Positions 32,511 through 40,725 of a stretch of 64,000 nt of DNA are shown here, piece after piece. The stretch is from Verrucomicrobiales bacterium (lineage in GTDB: Bacteria > Verrucomicrobiota > Verrucomicrobiia > Limisphaerales > UBA11358), in the NCBI GenBank assembly GCA_028712475.1, contig JAQTQB010000002.1, positions 1 to 64,000 on the forward strand, written 5' to 3'. The translations under genes were made by a program, and so were the position numbers. The first letter of the stretch is position 1, and the number at the start of each line of letters is the position of its first letter. The notes beneath the pieces were generated by a model. It did no database searches. It was given only the letters and a program-made list of their open reading frames with translations, and had not been told where the DNA came from.

Positions 32511-33233
32511 ATGAGATACGCCATCATCGCTGACATCCACGGAAACTTGGAGGCATTCCAGACCGTTTTGGACGACATCAAAACCCAGAACGTCCAGCAG
32601 GTCGTCTGCCTCGGCGATGTCGTCGGCTACAATGCCAACCCCAAGGAATGTCTCCAGATCGTCCGCGCCATGAACATTCCCGTCGTCAAGGGGAACCACG
32701 ACGAATACTGCTCCACCGACGACCATCTCGAAGGCTTTAATCCCCACGCCGCCGAAGCCGTCCTCTGGACCCGCAACCAGCTCACCGCCGACGACCGCCA
32801 ATGGCTGCGCGATCTGAAGTATTCCCGCATGGTCGCCAACTTCACCATCGTCCACGCCACGCTCGACGCGCCGCAGCGCTGGGGCTACGTCTTCGACAAG
32901 CTCGCCGCCGCCGCCAGTTTTCCGTATCAGAACACGCAGCTCTGTTTCTTCGGCCACACCCATGTGCCCGTCGCCTTCATGCGCGACACCGCCGTGCGCG
33001 GCGGAACGTATTCCAAATTCAAAGTGGATCCGGCCAAAAAATATTTCGTCAACGTAGGCGCCGTCGGCCAGCCCCGCGACAACAATCCCAGGGCCGGTTA
33101 CGTCGTCTATGACGCGGAAGCCGGCACGATTGAACTCCGCCGCCTCGACTACGACATCGCCACCACGCAGCAAAAGATCCGCGACGCCGGCCTGCCCGAA
33201 CGGCTGGCCGAACGCCTTGGGTTTGGCCGGTGA
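32511..33233 (+). CDS. Metallophosphoesterase (YfcE / diadenosine tetraphosphatase-like)
   Basis: A 240-residue cytoplasmic enzyme. Motifs of the calcineurin-like phosphoesterase fold appear in order: ADIHGNLEAF (residues 7-16), CLGDVVGYNANP, VKGNHDEY and FFGHTHVPVAF. These supply the two-metal site. The C-terminal part with VNVGAVGQPRDNNPRAGYVV is typical of the prokaryotic group that hydrolyses phosphodiesters or dinucleoside polyphosphates. The substrate cannot be read from sequence. I used the ATG at 32511 rather than a TTG nine bases earlier. It follows acyP closely. Confidence 0.88.
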   Translation: MRYAIIADIHGNLEAFQTVLDDIKTQNVQQVVCLGDVVGYNANPKECLQIVRAMNIPVVKGNHDEYCSTDDHLEGFNPHAAEAVLWTRNQLTADDRQWLRDLKYSRMVANFTIVHATLDAPQRWGYVFDKLAAAASFPYQNTQLCFFGHTHVPVAFMRDTAVRGGTYSKFKVDPAKKYFVNVGAVGQPRDNNPRAGYVVYDAEAGTIELRRLDYDIATTQQKIRDAGLPERLAERLGFGR

Positions 33234-33321
33234 ATGAAGAATTAAAATGTTCAATGAAGAATTTCAATTTGCGCGGAGCGCGCCACTTTTGTTTCTTCAT
33301 TCCTCATTCTAAATTCTTCAT

Positions 33322-34341
33322 TTGAAAATTCTCATCCTCAAACCCAGCTCGCTCGGCGACGTTATTCAGGCGCTGCCCGTCCTTCGTTTGTTGAAGCTTC
33401 ATCATCCCGCGAGCGAAATATTTTGGTGGATTGATTCCCCGCTTGCGCCGCTGCTCGAAGGCGATCCCGACCTGGCCGGCGTCGTCCGCTTCGAGCGCCG
33501 TCGCTGGGGAAGACCGCAGCACTGGCCGGAAATGCTCCGCAGCATCCGCTGGCTCCGCGCGCAAAAATTTGATCTCGTCATTGACCTCCAATGCCTTGCC
33601 CGCAGCGGCGTGTTCGCGTGGCTCGCGCGCGGAAAAATTCTCGTCGGCCTTGATGAGGTCCGCGAAGGCGCGCGCGGATTTTACGACATCGCCGTGCCGC
33701 GAAAGACATTTCACACGCACGCCGTGGACTGGTATCTCTCCGTGCTGCCGCCGCTTGGCGTGCCCGTTCACAATAATTTTGACTGGCTGCCCGGACGTCC
33801 CGCCATCGCCGCCGCCGTAAAATCAAAATGGAAAACCGACGGCGCGCGCTGGATTGCGCTTCAGCCCGGCGCGCGCTGGGAAAACAAGCGCTGGCCTGCC
33901 GAATATTTCGCCGGGCTCGTCCGGTCGCTGGCGGAAAAATTTCCCGACGCACGCTTTGCCATTCTCGGCAGCGGCGAAGACAAAACTCTCGGCGAAATCA
34001 TTTCACGCGCCGCGCCGGAACGCTGCCTGAATCTTTGCGGCGAAACTTCGCTCCCGGAAATGATCGAATGGGTGCGGCTCTGCGACTTGATGGTTACGAA
34101 CGACACCGGCCCGATGCACGCCGCCGCCGCGCTGGGCAAACCGCTAGTCGCGCTCTTCGGCCCCACCGAGCCGCGCCGCACCGGCCCGTATGGCCAGCTT
34201 GAAAATGTTCTGCGGTTTGAACTCCCCTGCTCGCCCTGCCTTTCCGCGCATTGCACTTACTACGCAAAGCCGAACGAGTGTTTGAAAGGACTTTCGCCCG
34301 CGTTGGTCTTCCAGCTCGCAAGCAAACTGCTCACGCGTTAG
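33322..34341 (+). CDS. Glycosyltransferase family 9 (heptosyltransferase-like)
   Basis: A 339-residue GT-B enzyme of the ADP-heptose:LPS heptosyltransferase family. It opens with a TTG codon at 33322, giving MKILILKPSSLGDVIQALPV, the classic WaaC/WaaF start. The donor-site half has IALQPGARWENKRWPAEYFA, FAILGSGEDKTLGEII and VTNDTGPMHAAAALGKPLVA, and the terminal region has SPCLSAHCTY with paired cysteines seen in the family. It is predicted to add a heptose or related sugar to lipopolysaccharide core at the inner membrane. The 3' end overlaps the convergent cca gene by 4 bases. Confidence 0.9.
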   Translation: MKILILKPSSLGDVIQALPVLRLLKLHHPASEIFWWIDSPLAPLLEGDPDLAGVVRFERRRWGRPQHWPEMLRSIRWLRAQKFDLVIDLQCLARSGVFAWLARGKILVGLDEVREGARGFYDIAVPRKTFHTHAVDWYLSVLPPLGVPVHNNFDWLPGRPAIAAAVKSKWKTDGARWIALQPGARWENKRWPAEYFAGLVRSLAEKFPDARFAILGSGEDKTLGEIISRAAPERCLNLCGETSLPEMIEWVRLCDLMVTNDTGPMHAAAALGKPLVALFGPTEPRRTGPYGQLENVLRFELPCSPCLSAHCTYYAKPNECLKGLSPALVFQLASKLLTR

Positions 34342-35855
34342 TTTTTCCCGACGCGTTTTTTTGCCCACGCCTTCGCCTGCTGCGGCGTTTTTAATTCATC
34401 CTGTAATTGTTTTTCACGGATTTCGTGCAGCAAAACGCCCAGCGCCGGGCCGGGTTTCACGCCAAGCGCGATCAAATCTTTTCCCGTGAGCAATGGCGGA
34501 CGGATTGCCGGCTGCTTTTCCAGTTCCGCCGCCTGCTCGACCAGAAAATCGTAAAACTCCAGATCGCCATGCGAGCCGAGGCAATCGAGCCGGTGCAGCT
34601 CCAGTTCCAGCGGAAAAGTTTCGCGCAGCATCAGGCGGCGCAACGTCGCCTTGCGCATCTGCTTCACGTCCTTGAACTGCATGTGATGCCGCACGCAAGC
34701 CACGATTTCTTCCGTCTGCCTGTTCGGAAACCGCAGCCGCGCCAGAATCTTTTCCGCCATGACCGCGCCGACTTTTTCGTGGCCGTAAAAATGGATTTTG
34801 CCCGTTGCCGCCTCGCGTTCCGCCGTCATCGGCTTGGCGATGTCGTGCAGCAAAACCGCCCACGGCAATGATTCGCCCGCGCCTGCCGGGAGTTTTTCCA
34901 GCATCAGGCAAATGTGATTGAACACGCTGCCTTCGGGATGAAAATCCGCCGACTGCTCGCAGTTCACCGTCGCCGCGAGTTCGGGCAAAATATGTTCCAG
35001 CAATCCGCTGTCGCGCAGCAAAACCAGACCGCGTGCGGCGGAAGAATAATTTGTAAGGTTGTCCCCCCTCACCCCAACCCTCTCCCCCAGGAGAGGGAGC
35101 TTGCTGTTCCCGCGCTGGGACGAACCCGAAAGAGTTCGAGTTAATATGGACGCCTTCACATCCCCCCTCTCCCCGGGGGAAAGGGCCGGGGTGAGGGCGG
35201 TCGTTGGGCTGTCTGGCGGTGAGAACAATTTCAGCAACTCATCCCGCACCCGTTCGGCGCTGATAAGTTTGATTTTCGGCGCGAGCTCTTGGATGGCCGC
35301 AAAAGTTTTTGCCTCGATCTGAAAATTTAACTGCGCAGCGAAGCGCACAGCGCGCAGCATCCGCAGATGATCTTCGCCAAAGCGTTCCTCCGGCGCGCCG
35401 ATGGTGCGGATGATTTTTGCGCGCAAATCCTTTTCACCACCGACCCAGTCGTGGATTTTTTCCGTGAGCGGATCGTAGAACAGTCCGTTCACGGTGAAGT
35501 CGCGGCGCGACGCGTCAGCTTCGGCGTTGGCGAAAATGATCTTCTCCGGGCGACGACCGTCCTGGTAATCCGCCTCGGCGCGGAAGGTGGCGACCTGGAA
35601 TTGATGCCCGCCTTCGACGACAATCATCACGCCGAATTTTTTGCCGACGGGAATGGTTTTGCGGAAAAGTTTTTCCACGTGCTCCGGTTTGGCATCCGTG
35701 GCGATGTCGAAATCCTGCGGCTCGCGGCCAAGCAGAAAATCGCGCACGCAGCCACCGACCCAGAACGCGGCGAAGCCTGCTTGCTGCAAGCGTTCAACAA
35801 TTTCTTTGGCGACGGCCTGTGGCGGATTGGCTGGCATTTGCGTTTTACGATACAC
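34338..35855 (-). CDS. cca: CCA-adding enzyme / poly(A) polymerase family nucleotidyltransferase
   Basis: 505 residues (an ATG at 35837 is an alternative start). The class II nucleotidyltransferase head is clear: FWVGGCVRDFLLGREPQDFD, the ATDAKPE helix, RRDFTVNGLFYDP and GAPEERFGEDHLRMLRAVRF. A C-terminal HD domain carries LLHDIAKPMTAERE and CVRHHMQFKDV. The enzyme adds or repairs the CCA end of tRNA, or 3' A tails; the HD domain fits tRNA repair. Residues 220-264 are encoded by a 133-base palindromic repeat lying in frame between the neck and body domains. The 3' end overlaps the convergent GT9 gene by 4 bases. Confidence 0.9.
   Translation of the reverse strand: MYRKTQMPANPPQAVAKEIVERLQQAGFAAFWVGGCVRDFLLGREPQDFDIATDAKPEHVEKLFRKTIPVGKKFGVMIVVEGGHQFQVATFRAEADYQDGRRPEKIIFANAEADASRRDFTVNGLFYDPLTEKIHDWVGGEKDLRAKIIRTIGAPEERFGEDHLRMLRAVRFAAQLNFQIEAKTFAAIQELAPKIKLISAERVRDELLKLFSPPDSPTTALTPALSPGERGDVKASILTRTLSGSSQRGNSKLPLLGERVGVRGDNLTNYSSAARGLVLLRDSGLLEHILPELAATVNCEQSADFHPEGSVFNHICLMLEKLPAGAGESLPWAVLLHDIAKPMTAEREAATGKIHFYGHEKVGAVMAEKILARLRFPNRQTEEIVACVRHHMQFKDVKQMRKATLRRLMLRETFPLELELHRLDCLGSHGDLEFYDFLVEQAAELEKQPAIRPPLLTGKDLIALGVKPGPALGVLLHEIREKQLQDELKTPQQAKAWAKKRVGKN
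35066..35198. repeat. Palindromic repeat (CCCTCACCCC type) inserted in frame in cca
   Basis: The left arm starts CCCTCACCCCAACCCTCTCC and the right arm ends GGCCGGGGTGAGGG; 20 of 23 outer positions pair. The central part is unrelated sequence. The cca frame stays open through it, giving about 45 added residues, including LTPALSPGERG and [10 protein letters not shown], which are translations of the arms. The same family occurs in ligA and between genes at 47536-47685. Confidence 0.88.
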
Positions 35856-35903
35856 GATTTACACGCTGGTTTGCCAGCAATCACGCAATCGCAAATCGGA
35901 AAT

Positions 35904-36818
35904 TCATTCCGCGCCCCAGATGTTTCTGATGTAGGCGATGCCAGCCTTGGCGGCCTCGACGGGCACTTTGTTGCTGAACTCAAAAACCTTGATGTGTTCC
36001 GGCTTCACGAACGGCTTGAGCGCGGCGAAATCAATCGTGCCGGTGCCGGGCGCGCAGTGGTCGCGCGCAGGAAACTGCACGTCGTGGATGTGAAATCCGG
36101 CCAGCCGGCTGGCAAGCGATTCGAGATGCTCGGCGTGCCGGATAAAGCCGAGGTTTTCCTTCATCTGCGCGTGTCCTGTGTCGTGCCAGTAAAGCACGTT
36201 CGGGCTGCCGAACTCGCGGAAGAACATTGCAAAATCGTTTTCCAGCGGCAGTTCCTCGACGCCTTCGCGGTTTTCGCAACCGAGCTTGAGGCCGCGCTTC
36301 ACGGCTTCAGGCAAAAGCAGGCGGAGGGTTTCCTTGGTGCGGGCAAAGAATTTTTCCTTGCCGGCATCGCGTTTGGCGGCGGCTTCGTTGACGAGCTTTT
36401 GAAATTTGGGCGAATCTTTTTCACCGCTTTCAAGCATCGCCTCCAGTTTGCCGGTGTAATCCTTCAAATCCATGCTGCCGAGGTGCAGCACGACGACGGG
36501 CGCCTTGACACGTTCGGCGAATTCAAAGGTCCGGAGCGTGTGCCGGATGGCGAGTTCGCGGTCGCGCGGGCGTTCGGCGGAAAATTCGTAGAGGTTGGGC
36601 GCGGAATGCGTGATGCCAACGGGCAGCGGGCAGAAATTATGGAGCGTGGAGATTTTCATTTCGCCCGCGTCCACGGCCTCGATGATGCCGGGCAAGAGGC
36701 TGATGCGGATGCCGTGGCTCAACTCGGCATGATCAAAGCCGAGGTCGCGGATTTCGCGCAGCATGGCGCGCCCATCGGTGTGGCGGCTGGAATTCCAGCA
36801 GGTGGAAAATGAATACAT
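35904..36818 (-). CDS. Sugar phosphate isomerase/epimerase-like TIM-barrel protein
   Basis: 304 residues with the ATG at 36818; an upstream extension read from 36872 has no family support. It is an AP-endonuclease-2/xylose-isomerase-like TIM barrel: MYSFSTCWNSSRHTDGRAML, LGFDHAELSHG, VVVLHLGSMDLK, LGCENREGVEELPLENDFAM, YWHDTGHAQM and FHIHDVQFPARDHCAPGTG supply the metal-binding His/Glu/Asp set. Members isomerise or epimerise sugars or related acids; the substrate is unknown. It follows rpsU on the same strand but is separated from it by a terminator. Confidence 0.85.
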   Translation of the reverse strand: MYSFSTCWNSSRHTDGRAMLREIRDLGFDHAELSHGIRISLLPGIIEAVDAGEMKISTLHNFCPLPVGITHSAPNLYEFSAERPRDRELAIRHTLRTFEFAERVKAPVVVLHLGSMDLKDYTGKLEAMLESGEKDSPKFQKLVNEAAAKRDAGKEKFFARTKETLRLLLPEAVKRGLKLGCENREGVEELPLENDFAMFFREFGSPNVLYWHDTGHAQMKENLGFIRHAEHLESLASRLAGFHIHDVQFPARDHCAPGTGTIDFAALKPFVKPEHIKVFEFSNKVPVEAAKAGIAYIRNIWGAE

Positions 36819-36856
36819 TTTGGCTCTGGGGTCTGGTCTCTCGCCTCCGGGCAAAT

Positions 36857-36895
36857 AAAAGGCCGGGCACATCCTAATGGGACGCGCCCGGCTTT
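36857..36895 (-). terminator. Terminator downstream of rpsU
   Basis: AAGGCCGGGC (from 36859) pairs with GCCCGGCTTT (to 36894) around a loop of roughly 15-20 bases. On the minus strand the stem is followed by CTTTTATTTG. It lies just after the S21 stop and before the isomerase start. Confidence 0.75.
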
Positions 36896-36914
36896 GGAAA
36901 TTGCAAAATGAAAA

Positions 36915-37112
36915 TTACAGGTCGGCGTAGCGGGCGGTCAGCATGGCGGAGAAACGCGCCACTTTTTCTTTGCGGCGGCGTTTTTCGCTGGGCTTTTCAA
37001 ACGCCCGGCGGCTGCGCACGATTTTCAACGTGCCTTCGCGATCGACTTTTTTCTTAAGCCGACGCAACGCGCGTTCCACGGGTTCGCCTTTTTTTAATTT
37101 AATTTCTGTCAA
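36915..37112 (-). CDS. rpsU: Small ribosomal subunit protein bS21
   Basis: A 65-residue, very basic protein matching bS21: MTEIKLKKGEPVERALRRLK, then KKVDREGTL and RRAFEKPSEKRRRKE. bS21 sits at the 30S platform and assists initiation. The start is TTG at 37112; the strong upstream Shine-Dalgarno-like AAGGAAG about 8-10 bases before it supports this choice. It is transcribed alone, divergently from the LOG-family gene, and is followed by a terminator. Confidence 0.95.
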   Translation of the reverse strand: MTEIKLKKGEPVERALRRLKKKVDREGTLKIVRSRRAFEKPSEKRRRKEKVARFSAMLTARYADL

Positions 37113-37291
37113 AGGAACTCACTTCCTTTCCTGGAGCGAGACAGGTCCGCACGCGCGGCTGCTCGCAGAATAAACGGAGGCGGAGATTAGTTTTTCCACG
37201 GCCAATGTCAATGCGCAAAAAGCGCGGGTTGCAATTGCGCCCAGCCCTGCTAAAGTCACAAAACTTTAATACAGGGAAGCAAGGAATAGAA

Positions 37292-38323
37292 ATGAAAGCA
37301 GTGAACAAAACGGTCATTGACCCCAAACTCAAACTCCAGATTCAGGAACTCATCAAGTTCAAAGGCGGCGGCTATAACGAAAGCGAAGTCGCCGACATCA
37401 TTGAAAACGCCCTGAAACTCCTCACCGACGTCAAGGACACCGGCGACGTGCGCGTCATCCAGACGGCGGTCCGTGAATTGCGCTACGCCTTCCGCCTCTT
37501 CGCGCCCTACGCCGGTGCGCGCAAGGTCACCATCTTCGGCTCCGCGCGCACCAAACCCGACCGCATTGAATATCAGCAGGCCGCCGACTTCGGCAAAAAG
37601 ATTGTGCAGGCCGGATTCATGGTCATCACCGGAGCCGGGCCGGGCATCATGCAGGCCGGACACGAAGGCGCGGGGCCGGAAAAAAGTTTCGGCGCGAACA
37701 TCCGTCTGCCGTGGGAACAAGGCGCGAACCCCGTCATCGCCGAGGACAAAAAGCTCGTCACGTTCAAATACTTTTTCACGCGCAAGCTCACCTTCCTCCG
37801 TCACTCGGATGCGATCGTGCTGTTCCCCGGCGGCTTCGGCACGCTCGACGAAGGTTACGAGGCCATCACGCTCATGCAGACCGGCAAGAGCCGGCTCATG
37901 CCGCTCGTGCTCGTGGACCGGCCCGGCGGCGCGTATTGGAAAACGTGGGATAAAAACGTCCGCGAACAACTGCTGCGCGACAAATTGATTTCGCCCGACG
38001 ACCTCGACCTGTATCACATCACCGACAGCACTGATGAAGCGGTGAAAGTCATCACGCGCTTCTACCGGAATTACCAATCCACGCGCTTCGTGAAGGACTT
38101 GTTCATCATCCGGCTCCGCCATGAGCCGACCGAATCCGCCCTCGCCGCGCTGAACGAAGATTTTGCCGACATCATCCTCGAAGGCAAAATCGAAGCCATC
38201 AAGCCCACGCCGGAGGAAATTGAAGACAAGGACAGCCTGGAACTGGCGCGCATCGCCTTTAATTTCAACAAGCGCGATTATGGCCGCCTGCGGCAGATGA
38301 TTGATGTGTTGAACGGGTTGTGA
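37292..38323 (+). CDS. LOG-family (TIGR00730-type) nucleotide phosphoribohydrolase-like protein
   Basis: 343 residues. The ATG at 37292 is preceded by a good ribosome-binding site (AAGGAATAGAA). The Rossmann-like lysine-decarboxylase-family fold carries VTIFGSART, MVITGAGPGIMQAGHEGAG and the diagnostic PGGFGTLDEGYEAITLMQTG. LOG proteins split nucleoside 5'-monophosphates into base and ribose 5-phosphate. An N-terminal 80-residue helical extension and a C-terminal extension make it longer than simple LOG proteins, closer to PpnN-like forms. The exact substrate is not known. Confidence 0.87.
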   Translation: MKAVNKTVIDPKLKLQIQELIKFKGGGYNESEVADIIENALKLLTDVKDTGDVRVIQTAVRELRYAFRLFAPYAGARKVTIFGSARTKPDRIEYQQAADFGKKIVQAGFMVITGAGPGIMQAGHEGAGPEKSFGANIRLPWEQGANPVIAEDKKLVTFKYFFTRKLTFLRHSDAIVLFPGGFGTLDEGYEAITLMQTGKSRLMPLVLVDRPGGAYWKTWDKNVREQLLRDKLISPDDLDLYHITDSTDEAVKVITRFYRNYQSTRFVKDLFIIRLRHEPTESALAALNEDFADIILEGKIEAIKPTPEEIEDKDSLELARIAFNFNKRDYGRLRQMIDVLNGL

Positions 38324-38398
38324 ATTCACAGAGCGCGGGGTCTGTGAGCCGTTATAAGAACGCTGGACAAGAACGGGAACGCAAAATACAGTTTAACC

Positions 38399-38830
38399 AT
38401 GAAACGGGATTGGCTTAACCTGCTTAAACTGGCTTCCAAAAAGTTCTGTCTGTTTCCGATTATTGCATTGTTTGCCTTTGGGTGCGCCGCGCAAAAGCCA
38501 GCCGCAGCAACCAGAACGGAAACAAATTCAACGAATGAATATCTCGTCTATGCGCTAAACACGAAGAAGGCGTATTTGGAAGTGTGGGACGTGGGCACAA
38601 ATGTTGTGCTTTCAGCCGGCCCAGTCAGGGTCAAGGCAAAAGTCTTGATAGACAAGGATGGGAAAGTGGAATCCGCGAAAATCGTCGAGTTCTCCGGGAA
38701 CCAGCCGGTGGATGAATCCGTGCAAAAAACCTTGGATCAGGTCAAATCTGTGCAGCCGTTTGAAACCGGCGCCACAGATGAGCAACGGACTTTCGTCATC
38801 AATTTTGAACTGAAACCAAAGTCGCAATAA
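38399..38830 (+). CDS. Hypothetical lipoprotein with TonB-C-like domain
   Basis: A 143-residue protein. A signal peptide (KFCLFPIIALFAFGCAA) ends in a lipobox-like site with Cys at about residue 29. The mature domain (VRVKAKVLIDKDGKVESAKI followed by SVQKTLDQVKSVQPFETGAT) resembles the C-terminal domain of TonB and energy-transducer-like proteins, in which a strand with xDxxGxVxxAxVxxSS is followed by a helix. It probably acts in the periplasm. It has no coupled neighbour. Confidence 0.65.
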   Translation: MKRDWLNLLKLASKKFCLFPIIALFAFGCAAQKPAAATRTETNSTNEYLVYALNTKKAYLEVWDVGTNVVLSAGPVRVKAKVLIDKDGKVESAKIVEFSGNQPVDESVQKTLDQVKSVQPFETGATDEQRTFVINFELKPKSQ

Positions 38831-38845
38831 AACGCCGTTAAATTC

Positions 38846-38898
38846 CCTGCGCACTCGACACTTCGCCCGCTGATGATTAGCTTTCGCCCATGAATTTT
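38846..38898. repeat. 53-base direct repeat, copy 1 (left of the PEP-CTERM gene)
   Basis: Starts CCTGCGCACTCGACACTTCG and ends CCCATGAATTTT. It is identical to 39722-39774 except for one C/T difference. Copy 2 contains the leader and start codon of the epimerase gene. Copy 1 carries the same leader and a start-like ATG just before the PEP-CTERM gene. Confidence 0.92.
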
Positions 38899-38916
38899 GA
38901 GAAGTGGCAAGAACTT

Positions 38917-39717
38917 ATGAAATATTTACGTTTGGTTTTTGCGTGTGTTTTGTGTGCGTTACCGGCCGTGCTTCATGCACAGAACGGGATTCAGATTCTC
39001 TCGCAAAGTTACAGTATCAGCGCCTCTTGGAATGCCACTTGGTATGATGGCAACGGGCAGCTTTACCCGCTGGGCGACTGGAGCGCCGGGTATTCGTCTT
39101 ATCCAATGACCGGCGGATACAGCCTGTCCTCCTCTGACGGCTCGCCAGTGGCGGCATCGACCGCATCTCCCAACCCGTTTGGTGGAACCGTATTGTCCGC
39201 GTCAGCAAGCATCGACCTTTTCTCTGTTCAGAATAATGCCACTGCAGGAATGTATAGAGACCCACTTAATCCTGATGCTCCATATGTAACTGGGTGGGCA
39301 AATACGTCTGTTCAGGCTGATTGGTTTTTTTCCCCTGCTGGTAACAATCTTGATGTTCATTTAAGTGACTCATGGGATTATAATTCAGATGGCATCCCGC
39401 CACAGAACCCTAATGTCATAACTTCAACTTTAAGGGACATAACCGACTCCATCACATTGCTGAATATTAACCCCATCTCAGGAACCTCAATCGGGGATTA
39501 TTCGTATGTTGTCAATCCCAGTCATATTTATGAATTTGTTGTAACTGGATATTCTGAATTTGGACTTAGCTATAATGGCTTTGCAAGTCAGAGTGCTTCA
39601 GCCTCAATCACGTCCGTGCCGGAACCAGCACCCGGCTCGCTCGTCGGCCTTGGGCTGGCTGTCATTTTCTTGCGGCGTAAAAAGCTGGAATTCATTTTCA
39701 GACAATCGACCCACTGA
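38917..39717 (+). CDS. PEP-CTERM sorting-domain exported protein
   Basis: 266 residues with the start at ATG 38917. The ATG at 38890 is also in frame but lies in a 53-base repeat copied from the epimerase leader. The signal peptide is KYLRLVFACVLCALPAVLHA. The mature region is Ser/Tyr/Asn-rich and beta-like. The C-terminus has the exosortase recognition signature VPEPAPGSLVGLGLAVIFLR followed by a basic cluster (RKK). Such proteins are processed by exosortase and attached or released with exopolysaccharide. The base composition looks more A+T-rich than that of its neighbours. An exosortase gene is not in the window. Confidence 0.85.
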   Translation: MKYLRLVFACVLCALPAVLHAQNGIQILSQSYSISASWNATWYDGNGQLYPLGDWSAGYSSYPMTGGYSLSSSDGSPVAASTASPNPFGGTVLSASASIDLFSVQNNATAGMYRDPLNPDAPYVTGWANTSVQADWFFSPAGNNLDVHLSDSWDYNSDGIPPQNPNVITSTLRDITDSITLLNINPISGTSIGDYSYVVNPSHIYEFVVTGYSEFGLSYNGFASQSASASITSVPEPAPGSLVGLGLAVIFLRRKKLEFIFRQSTH

Positions 39718-39721
39718 AACT

Positions 39722-39774
39722 CCTGCGCACTCGACACTTCGCCCGTTGATGATTAGCTTTCGCCCATGAATTTT
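39722..39774. repeat. 53-base direct repeat, copy 2 (epimerase leader)
   Basis: Identical to 38846-38898 at 52 of 53 positions. It covers 44 bases upstream of the epimerase ATG and its first three codons (MNF). Because it holds the natural start of a conserved gene, this is probably the parental copy. Confidence 0.92.
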
Positions 39775-40719
39775 CTGGTCACCGGCGGCGCCGGCTTCAT
39801 CGGCTCGCACGTTTGCGAGCGTTTGCTGCATGACGGCCACGCGGTCTGGGCGTTCGACGACCTCAATCATTCCTACGACCCGCAGATCAAACAGCGCAAC
39901 CTCCGCGACATCCAGTCGCTCGCCAAGCCGTTTGAATTTGTCCAAGGCGATTTCACCGACCGCGCCGCGCTGGACGAGATTTTTTCCTCGGTCAAATTCG
40001 ACCAGGTCATCCACCTCGCCGCGCGCGCGGGCGTGCGTCCGAGCCTCGCCGAACCGGCGCTTTACCAGCGCGTCAACGTCGAAGGCACGGTCAATGTCCT
40101 CGAAGCCGCGCGAACGAACGGCGTTAAAAAAATCACCATCGCATCGTCATCGTCCGTCTATGGCGTGAACGCGAAAATCCCCTTCAGCGAGCGCGACCCG
40201 ATTTTTTCCGCCATCTCGCCCTACGCCGCCAGCAAGCTCGCCTGCGAGGCGCTCGGCCACGTCTGGCACCACATCTACGGCATGGACGTGGCGATGCTGC
40301 GGTTCTTCACCGTCTATGGCCCGCGCCAGCGGCCTGATCTGGCGATCTATAAATTTGCCGCGCTCATCACGGCGGGCAAACCGATCCCCGTTTTTGGCGA
40401 CGGCGGCACGGCGCGCGATTACACTTATGTCACCGACACGCTGGAAGGCATCATCGCCTGCACGAAGAAGGAGTTCGGCTTTGAAATCTTCAACCTCGGT
40501 GAATCGGAAACGGTAAAATTGAGCCGGCTCATCGAACTGCTCGAGGCCGCGCTTGGCAAGAAAGCCGCCATTGACCGCCAGCCGATGCAGCCCGGCGACG
40601 TGCCGATCACGTTCGCGGATATTTCCAAGGCACGCGCCATGCTCGGCTACCTGCCGCAGGTGAAAATCGAGCAAGGCATCAAATTGTTTGCAGAATGGTT
40701 TAAGAAAAGTCACAGTTAG
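39766..40719 (+). CDS. NAD-dependent sugar epimerase/dehydratase (UDP-glucuronate 4-epimerase-like)
   Basis: A 317-residue extended SDR. The NAD motif GGAGFIGSH is at residues 7-15; DLNHSYDP, IHLAARAGVRPSLAEP, ASSSSVYG and the catalytic SPYAASK (YxxxK) follow. The later motifs FFTVYGPRQRPDLAIYKF, DGGTARDYTYVTD and IFNLGESETV match nucleotide-sugar 4-epimerases, in particular the UDP-glucuronate group. It would supply sugar precursors for surface polysaccharide. That fits the adjacent PEP-CTERM gene, whose products usually work with exopolysaccharide. The substrate is inferred. Confidence 0.9.
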   Translation: MNFLVTGGAGFIGSHVCERLLHDGHAVWAFDDLNHSYDPQIKQRNLRDIQSLAKPFEFVQGDFTDRAALDEIFSSVKFDQVIHLAARAGVRPSLAEPALYQRVNVEGTVNVLEAARTNGVKKITIASSSSVYGVNAKIPFSERDPIFSAISPYAASKLACEALGHVWHHIYGMDVAMLRFFTVYGPRQRPDLAIYKFAALITAGKPIPVFGDGGTARDYTYVTDTLEGIIACTKKEFGFEIFNLGESETVKLSRLIELLEAALGKKAAIDRQPMQPGDVPITFADISKARAMLGYLPQVKIEQGIKLFAEWFKKSHS

Positions 40720-40725
40720 CCCGCC

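Noticed and set aside
35367-36812. A 481-codon plus-strand open frame opposite cca and the isomerase gene
   Set aside because: It spans two recognised genes on the other strand and shows no protein family features.
37256-38329. A 357-codon minus-strand open frame opposite the LOG-family gene
   Set aside because: The plus strand has conserved LOG motifs and a good ribosome-binding site; the minus frame has none.
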